This document shows positions 58,659 to 64,000 of a DNA stretch of 64,000 nt, piece after piece; the stretch's first letter is position 1, and every line of letters starts with the position of its first letter. A program made the translations under genes and the position numbers. Origin of the DNA: Duganella aceris (GTDB taxonomy: Bacteria; Pseudomonadota; Gammaproteobacteria; Burkholderiales; Burkholderiaceae_D); contig NZ_JAADJT010000004.1 of NCBI RefSeq assembly GCF_011090165.1, positions 434,001-498,000 on the forward strand, written 5' to 3'. The notes under the pieces were generated by a model that worked only from the letters and a program-made list of their open reading frames with translations, did not search any database and was not told the origin of the DNA.

Positions 58659-60356
58659 TCAGTCGGCCGCGTAGATATCGTTGTTTTTGGTTTCACCCAC
58701 GAACAGCGCGCCGATCACGGCGGTGATCAGGGCGATGATGATCGGATACCACAGGCCGTAGTAGATGTCGCCCTTGAACGCCACCAGCGCGAACGAGATG
58801 GTCGGCAGCAGGCCGCCGAACCAGCCGTTGCCGATGTGGTAAGGCAGCGACATCGAGGTGTAGCGGATCCGGGTCGGGAACATTTCCACCAGCATCGCGG
58901 CGATCGGGCCATACACCATGGTCACGTACAGCACCAGGATGAACAGGATCAGGACCATCATCGGCTTGTTCATCTGCGCTTCGTCGGCCTTGGCTGGGTA
59001 GCCTGCGGCCTTGATCGCGCCGCCGACTTCCTTCTTCAGTGCGGCTTCGGTGTCCTTGCTGCCCTTGTCGAAGTTCAGGCCGTCAGGCGTCAGCACCGCG
59101 TTGAACGAGGAGATTTCCTTGTCGCCGACCTTGATCTTGGCGACGCTGCCGGCAGGCGCATCCTGCGTGGTGTAGTTGACCGACGCGTTGGACAGCATGC
59201 TGGTGGCGATGTCGCACGACGAGGTGAATTTCTTCTGGCCGGTCGGGTTGAACTGGAAGTGGCACGAGGTTGGATCGGCGACGACGACGACCGGCGAGTT
59301 CTTCAGCGCCGATTCCAGCGCCGGATTGCCGTAGTGGGTCAGCGCGCCGAACAGCGGGAAGTAGGTCGCGGCGGCGATCACGCAGCCACCCAGGATGATC
59401 CACTTGCGGCCGATCTTATCCGACAGCATGCCGAAGAAGATGAAGAACGGGGTGGCCAGCGCCAGCGCGATCGCGGTCATGATGTTGGCGTTGGGGCCGT
59501 CGACCTTCAGCACCTGGGTCATGAAGAACAGCGCGTAGAACTGGCCGGTGTACCATACCACCGCCTGGCCCATGGTCAGGCCGACCAGCGCCAGGATCAC
59601 CACTTTCATGTTTTTCCATTGACCGAAGGCTTCGCTCAGCGGCGCCTTCGAGGTCTTGCCTTCCGCTTTCATCTTGGCGAAGGCCGGCGATTCATTCATC
59701 GACAGACGGATCCACACCGAGATACCCAGCAGCAGCACCGAGACCAGGAACGGCACGCGCCAGCCCCAGGCGTTGAACGCTTCCTCGCCGATGGCGGTGC
59801 GGGTGCCCAGGATCACCAGCAGCGACAGGAACAGGCCCAGCGTCGCGGTGGTCTGGATCCAGGCGGTGAACGAACCGCGCTTGCCGTGCGGCGCATGCTC
59901 GGCCACATAGGTGGCCGCGCCGCCGTATTCGCCGCCCAGCGCCAGCCCCTGCAGGATGCGTAGCGAGACCAGGATGATCGGCGCCGCGATGCCGATCGCC
60001 GCGTACCCGGGCAACAGCCCGACAATGAAGGTGGAGGCGCCCATGATCAGGATGGTGATCAGGAAGGTGTACTTACGGCCGATCATGTCGCCCAGGCGGC
60101 CGAACACCAGCGCGCCGAACGGACGCACGATGAAGCCGGCGGCGAAGGCCAGCAGCGCGAAGATGAAAGTGGTGGTCGGTTCGCCGATGAAGAACTGCTT
60201 GGCGATGATCGGAGCGAGCGAGCCGTACAGATAGAAGTCGTACCACTCGAAAACGGTGCCGAGCGAAGAGGCGAAGATCACCTTGCGCTCTTCCGGCGTG
60301 ATGGTGTGGGCCTTGACGGCATTGCGCGGGTCCACAGTGCTCATAGTTGATGCCAT
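58659..60356 (-). CDS. MFS transporter, metabolite:proton symporter type
   Basis: This 565-residue transporter has the MHS-type signatures EWYDFYLYGSLAP at helix 1 and FGRLGDMIGRK in the first loop, plus LALGGEYGGAATYVAEHAP. A hydrophilic insertion of about 115 residues lies between two C-terminal helices (from HYGNPALESALK to KADEAQMNKP), with two cysteines (TSCHFQF, SSCDIA). AGGAGA precedes the ATG. Substrates of the family are organic acids, proline/betaine or similar; none can be fixed here. It is divergent from the thiolase operon. Confidence 0.93.
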   Translation of the reverse strand: MASTMSTVDPRNAVKAHTITPEERKVIFASSLGTVFEWYDFYLYGSLAPIIAKQFFIGEPTTTFIFALLAFAAGFIVRPFGALVFGRLGDMIGRKYTFLITILIMGASTFIVGLLPGYAAIGIAAPIILVSLRILQGLALGGEYGGAATYVAEHAPHGKRGSFTAWIQTTATLGLFLSLLVILGTRTAIGEEAFNAWGWRVPFLVSVLLLGISVWIRLSMNESPAFAKMKAEGKTSKAPLSEAFGQWKNMKVVILALVGLTMGQAVVWYTGQFYALFFMTQVLKVDGPNANIMTAIALALATPFFIFFGMLSDKIGRKWIILGGCVIAAATYFPLFGALTHYGNPALESALKNSPVVVVADPTSCHFQFNPTGQKKFTSSCDIATSMLSNASVNYTTQDAPAGSVAKIKVGDKEISSFNAVLTPDGLNFDKGSKDTEAALKKEVGGAIKAAGYPAKADEAQMNKPMMVLILFILVLYVTMVYGPIAAMLVEMFPTRIRYTSMSLPYHIGNGWFGGLLPTISFALVAFKGDIYYGLWYPIIIALITAVIGALFVGETKNNDIYAAD

Positions 60357-60502
60357 GATTTGTCTCCTATAATTTTTTGAATTTCCCCAGCTGCGTTAGT
60401 TAGTCTTTCGTCAGCTTGGAGTGGAGTGTGGGCGCGTAACCTTACAACATGCTTGCTTCAAACTTACACCAAACTTACAAAAATCTTCTTTCAGATTTTG
60501 CG

Positions 60503-60529
60503 AACGACCGTACTTAAATATGCTATTCT
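60503..60529 (+). promoter_or_regulatory. operator and promoter of the thiolase operon
   Basis: AACGACCGTACTT (60503-60515) and a -10 TATTCT (60524-60529) match the element before the FadB-type gene base for base at 18 of 27 positions, including 11 of the first 13. The palindrome is less perfect here. Confidence 0.55.
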
Positions 60530-60564
60530 CGATCCACTATAACTACCTTCCCTAGGAGACTTTC

Positions 60565-61743
60565 ATGATCGACGCCGTCATTGTTTCGACCGCCCGCACC
60601 GCCCTGGCCAAATCGTGGAAAGGCGCGTTCAACATGACGCACGGCGCCACGCTCGGCGGCCACGTCCTGCAGGCGGCCATCGCCCGCGCCGGCATCGAGG
60701 CCGGCGAAGTGGAGGACGTGCTGGTCGGCTGCGCCAATCCGGAAGGCGCCACCGGCGGCAACATCGCGCGCCAGATCGCGCTGCGCGGCGGCTGCCCGGT
60801 GACCACCGCCGGCATGACCATCAACCGTTTCTGCTCGTCCGGCCTGCAGACCATCGCCAGCGCCGCCCAGCGCATCATCGCGGGCGAGGGCGATATCTAC
60901 GCGGCCGGCGGGGTCGAGTCGATCTCCTGCGTGCAGCAGGAAATGAATATGCACATGTACAAGGAAGTCTGGCTGTCGCAACATAAGCCGGAAATATACT
61001 GGCCGATGCTGCAAACCGCCGAGACCGTCGCCAAGCGCTACAACATCAGCCGCGAGCGCCAGGATGAGTACGGCGCGCAAAGCCAGCAGCGCGCCGCCGC
61101 CGCCCAGGCCGCCGGCTTGTTCGACGCTGAAATCGTGCCGATGACCACCGTGATGGGCGTGGCCGACAAGGCGTCCGGCATGCTGCTGTCGCGCGAAGTG
61201 ACCATCTCGGCCGACGAAGGCATCCGCGCCGACACCACGTATGAGGGCGTCTCGAAGATCCGTCCCGCGCTGCCGGGCGGCGTCATCAGCGCCGGCAACG
61301 CCAGCCAGTTCTCCGACGGTGGTTCGATGGCGATCGTGATGAGCGCGCAGGTCGCCGCCGCCAAGGGCCTGGCGCCGCTGGGCATCTTCCGCGGCTTCGC
61401 GGTGGCCGGCTGCGAGCCCGACGAGATGGGCATCGGCCCGGTGTTCGCCGTGCCCAAGCTGCTGAAGAAGGCCGGCCTCAAGGTCGAGGACATCGGCCTG
61501 TGGGAATTGAACGAAGCATTCGCGGTGCAGGTGCTGTATTGCGCCGATACGCTGGGCATCCCGCTGGACCGCCTCAACGTCAACGGCGGCGCGATCGCGG
61601 TCGGTCATCCTTACGGCGTCTCCGGCGCGCGCCTGGTCGGCCATGCGCTGATCGAGGGCAAGCGCCGGGGCGTCAAATATGTGGTGGTCACCATGTGCAT
61701 CGGTGGCGGCCAGGGTGCGGCGGGCCTGTTCGAAGTGGTGTAA
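60565..61743 (+). CDS. acetyl-CoA C-acyltransferase (thiolase)
   Basis: The 392-residue enzyme carries the thiolase active-site set: Cys90 in NRFCSSGLQ, His in [11 protein letters not shown] near residue 350, and Cys in [12 protein letters not shown] near residue 380. As first gene of a degradative operon it should cleave 3-ketoacyl-CoA. AGGAGA precedes the ATG. The acyl-CoA dehydrogenase gene follows after 5 bases. Confidence 0.95.
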   Translation: MIDAVIVSTARTALAKSWKGAFNMTHGATLGGHVLQAAIARAGIEAGEVEDVLVGCANPEGATGGNIARQIALRGGCPVTTAGMTINRFCSSGLQTIASAAQRIIAGEGDIYAAGGVESISCVQQEMNMHMYKEVWLSQHKPEIYWPMLQTAETVAKRYNISRERQDEYGAQSQQRAAAAQAAGLFDAEIVPMTTVMGVADKASGMLLSREVTISADEGIRADTTYEGVSKIRPALPGGVISAGNASQFSDGGSMAIVMSAQVAAAKGLAPLGIFRGFAVAGCEPDEMGIGPVFAVPKLLKKAGLKVEDIGLWELNEAFAVQVLYCADTLGIPLDRLNVNGGAIAVGHPYGVSGARLVGHALIEGKRRGVKYVVVTMCIGGGQGAAGLFEVV

Positions 61744-61748
61744 GCGGC

Positions 61749-63620
61749 ATGGCCTCGACCATCCTGTCGCGCCGCGACCTCAGCTTCATGCTGTACGAAT
61801 GGCTGGACGCGGAGGCGCTCAACAAGCGTCCCCGTTTCCAGGACCACAACCGCGAGACCTTCGACGCGGCGCTGGACACCGCCGAACAACTCGCCACCGA
61901 CCTGTTCGCGCCGCACAACAAGAAGGCCGACCAGCACGAGCCGCACGTCGGCGACGGCGGCCAGGTCCGGATCATCCCGGAGGTGAAGACCGCGCTCGAC
62001 GCCTTCTCCGCCGCCGGCCTGATGGCGGCCGGGCAGGACTACGAACGCGGCGGCATGCAGCTGCCGGTCGTGGTCGAGAAAGCGCTGGCTGCCTATTTCA
62101 CGGCGGCCAACGTCGCCACCTCGGCCTATACCTTCCTCACCATGAGCAACGCCAACACCTTGCTCAAGTGCGGCACGCCGCAGCAGATGCGGCGTTTTGT
62201 CGACCCGATGCTGGCAGGGCGGTTCTTCGGCACCATGTGCCTGTCCGAGCCGCAGGCCGGCTCCAGCCTGTCGGACATCACCACCCGCGCCGTGCCGGAT
62301 CCGCAGCCCGGGCCCGAAGGCGAACGCCAGTTCCGTCTGACCGGCAACAAGATGTGGATCTCGGCCGGCGAACACGAGCTGGCCGAAAACATCGTCCATC
62401 TGGTGCTGGCCAAGATCCCCGGGCCGGACGGCAAGCTGATCCCCGGCGTCAAGGGCATCTCGCTGTTCATCGTGCCGAAGTACCTGGTCGACGACGACGG
62501 CGCCATCGGCGCGCGCAACGACGTCGCGCTGGCCGGCCTGAACCACAAGATGGGCAATCGCGGCACCACCAACTGCCTGCTGAACTTCGGCGAGCACGGC
62601 GGCGCGATCGGCTACCTGGTCGGCAACGCGCACCAGGGCCTGGCGAACATGTTCCATATGATGAACGAGGCGCGCATCGGCGTCGGACTTGGTGCGGCGG
62701 TGCTGGGCTACACCGGCTATCTGCACGCGCTGGACTACGCGCGCAACCGCCCGCAAGGCCGGCATCCGGCGCAGAAGGATCCGGCCCAGCCGCAGTTGGC
62801 CATCATCGAGCACACCGACGTGCGGCGCATGCTGCTGGCGCAGAAGGCCTACGTTGAAGGCGGTCTCGGTCTCGTGCTGTACAGCGCGCGTCTGGTCGAC
62901 GAGCAACAGAGCGCGGAGACGCCGGAAGCGCGCGAGCACGCCGGCCGGCTGCTCGACTTCCTGACGCCGATCACCAAGTCGTGGCCGTCGCAATGGTGTG
63001 TCGAGGCCAACAGCCTGGCGATCCAGGTGCATGGCGGCTACGGCTACACGCGCGAGTACAACGTCGAACAGTTCTACCGCGACAACCGCCTGAACGCGAT
63101 CCATGAGGGCACGCACGGCATCCACGGACTCGACCTGCTGGGCCGCAAGGTGGCGATGCAGGACGGCGCGCTGTTCAAGGCCTTCGGTGCCGAATTGAGC
63201 AAGACGGTGCGCAAGGTTCGCGGCAGCGTGGCGCGGCCGGGTGCTGTCCCACATGCCGACGCCGGGATCGAAGCCATCGGCGCCGAACTGCTGTCCCATG
63301 CCGATGCGCTCGACGCGGCATGGCAGGCGGTGGAACAAGTGACGCAGAAGCTGTATGCTGTCGGCGACATGAACAAGACCCTGGCCAACGCCAGCCTCTA
63401 CCTGGAAGCGGTCGGCCACGTGGTGGTCGCCTGGATCTGGTTGCAGCAAGCCCTGCTGGCCGCAAGGGCACTTGACGGTGGCGACCACGATTTCTATCGC
63501 GGCAAGCTGCAAGCCTGCCGTTACTTCTTCCGCTGGGAGCTGCCGAAGGTCGAACCGCAGCTGGAACTGCTGGCCAGCATAGACACCACCACGCTCGACA
63601 TGCGCGACGCGTGGTTTTAA
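61749..63620 (+). CDS. acyl-CoA dehydrogenase, long form with C-terminal domain
   Basis: At 623 residues this is the FadE-like type with an extra C-terminal helical domain. Family blocks are MCLSEPQAGSSLSDI, RQFRLTGNKMWISAGEHE, NEARIGVGLGA and YGYTREYNVEQFYRDNRLNAIHEGTHGIHG; the last contains the region of the catalytic Glu. It performs the first, FAD-dependent step of beta-oxidation. ATG at 61749 follows the thiolase stop by 5 bases. Confidence 0.95.
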   Translation: MASTILSRRDLSFMLYEWLDAEALNKRPRFQDHNRETFDAALDTAEQLATDLFAPHNKKADQHEPHVGDGGQVRIIPEVKTALDAFSAAGLMAAGQDYERGGMQLPVVVEKALAAYFTAANVATSAYTFLTMSNANTLLKCGTPQQMRRFVDPMLAGRFFGTMCLSEPQAGSSLSDITTRAVPDPQPGPEGERQFRLTGNKMWISAGEHELAENIVHLVLAKIPGPDGKLIPGVKGISLFIVPKYLVDDDGAIGARNDVALAGLNHKMGNRGTTNCLLNFGEHGGAIGYLVGNAHQGLANMFHMMNEARIGVGLGAAVLGYTGYLHALDYARNRPQGRHPAQKDPAQPQLAIIEHTDVRRMLLAQKAYVEGGLGLVLYSARLVDEQQSAETPEAREHAGRLLDFLTPITKSWPSQWCVEANSLAIQVHGGYGYTREYNVEQFYRDNRLNAIHEGTHGIHGLDLLGRKVAMQDGALFKAFGAELSKTVRKVRGSVARPGAVPHADAGIEAIGAELLSHADALDAAWQAVEQVTQKLYAVGDMNKTLANASLYLEAVGHVVVAWIWLQQALLAARALDGGDHDFYRGKLQACRYFFRWELPKVEPQLELLASIDTTTLDMRDAWF

Positions 63621-63632
63621 CAAGGACAAGCA

Positions 63633-63935
63633 ATGCTCAAACATATCGTACTGTGGAAACTGAAGGAATTCGCCGAAGGCGGCGACCGCCGCACCAACGC
63701 CGTCAAGATGAAGGCCATGCTGGATGGCTGCGCCAACGTGGTGCCGGGCATCCTCAAGTTCGAAGCCGCGCTGGCGCAACCGGGGCTGGAAGCGACCTAC
63801 GACGTGATCCTGTATTCCGAGTTCGCCGACAAGGCCGCGCTGGACGCCTATCAGAACCATCCGGACCACGTGGCCATCAAGCCATTCTTCGGCGCCGTGC
63901 GCGATGAGCGCCAGTGCATGGACTACGAAATCTAA
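63633..63935 (+). CDS. Dabb-family small protein
   Basis: This 100-residue protein is a stress-responsive alpha/beta barrel (Dabb) member: LKHIVLWKLK at the start and YQNHPDHVAIKPFFGAV near the end. Such proteins dimerise and their role is mostly unknown; placement inside a beta-oxidation operon, 12 bases after the dehydrogenase, suggests an accessory part. AAGGA precedes the ATG. Confidence 0.92.
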   Translation: MLKHIVLWKLKEFAEGGDRRTNAVKMKAMLDGCANVVPGILKFEAALAQPGLEATYDVILYSEFADKAALDAYQNHPDHVAIKPFFGAVRDERQCMDYEI

Positions 63936-63944
63936 GGAGCACGC

Positions 63945-64000
63945 ATGCGCACCACCCAAGAATTATTCTCGCTGGCCGGCAAGACCGCGCTGGTCACCGG
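63945..64000 (+). CDS. start of a short-chain dehydrogenase/reductase, cut by window edge
   Basis: AAGGAGCACGC precedes the ATG, and the 18 or so visible residues (TTQELFSLAGKTALVTG) show the first strand and the TG of the TGxxxGxG NAD(P) motif of the SDR family. It begins 9 bases after the Dabb gene, so it is the fourth gene of the operon. Confidence 0.8.
   Translation, partial: MRTTQELFSLAGKTALVT

Overview
The window is about 64 kb of GC-rich, densely coding bacterial chromosome. Gene content points to a betaproteobacterium of the Oxalobacteraceae (Duganella/Massilia/Janthinobacterium-like). This is an inference from the tRNA-Leu-tig-clpP-clpX-lon-hupB-tRNA-Val-tRNA-Asp-tRNA-Asp-ppiD block, the yciB-bolA-parvulin block, a PEP-CTERM protein and many chemoreceptor-type genes. 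I see no phage, insertion sequence, CRISPR array, plasmid gene or recognisable defence locus; it reads as core chromosome with a few lineage-specific inserts.

Layout. 1-1.0 kb: tail of an unknown gene and two small hypothetical genes. 1.0-6.6 kb: hpnC (minus) divergent from an RND efflux operon (lipoprotein adaptor, pump, DUF4124 protein), with an operator-like region between them. 6.7-16.1 kb: tRNA-Leu, trigger factor, ClpP, ClpX, Lon, HU-beta, three tRNAs and PpiD, a protein folding and proteolysis block with several structured leaders and terminators. 16.2-22.9 kb: TonB-dependent receptor, mnmH and tesA on the minus strand; a YbbA-type ABC ATPase and an S41-like peptidase on the plus strand. 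22.9-30.4 kb: a hairpin repeat, nnr, a fused hydantoinase/oxoprolinase, a lipoprotein hydrolase, a candidate 46-residue membrane protein and a TraB/GumN protein. 30.4-39.9 kb: response regulator with TPR-like repeats, purL, a second hairpin repeat, aldo/keto reductase with LysR regulator, an AlkD-like protein, and an ArsR/SRPBCC pair. 39.9-44.5 kb: two tandem periplasmic parvulins, bolA, yciB, msrB, selO. 44.6-53.5 kb: acyl-CoA ligase, membrane chemoreceptor, DUF4197 protein, and a soluble PAS-PAS receptor, CheR, CheD, triple-CheW operon. 53.8-64 kb: FadB-type protein, PEP-CTERM protein, a convergent response regulator and histidine kinase, an MFS symporter, and a beta-oxidation operon (thiolase, acyl-CoA dehydrogenase, Dabb protein, SDR start).

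How the genes work together. Trigger factor, ClpXP, Lon, PpiD and the two parvulins cover folding and turnover in the cytoplasm, at the inner membrane and in the periplasm. The FadB-type gene and the thiolase operon lie 6.7 kb apart but share a promoter/operator architecture (53781-53807 and 60503-60529), which suggests a common regulator of fatty acid use. The PAS-PAS receptor operon carries receptor, methyltransferase, deamidase and a three-domain coupling protein but no kinase, so it must plug into a CheA encoded elsewhere or work differently.

The observations I would check first are the shared beta-oxidation operator, the kinase-less chemosensory operon, the selO gene with no ordinary start codon at its conserved N-terminus, the hupB leader with two overlapping hairpins and a TTG start, and the small membrane protein at 29252.
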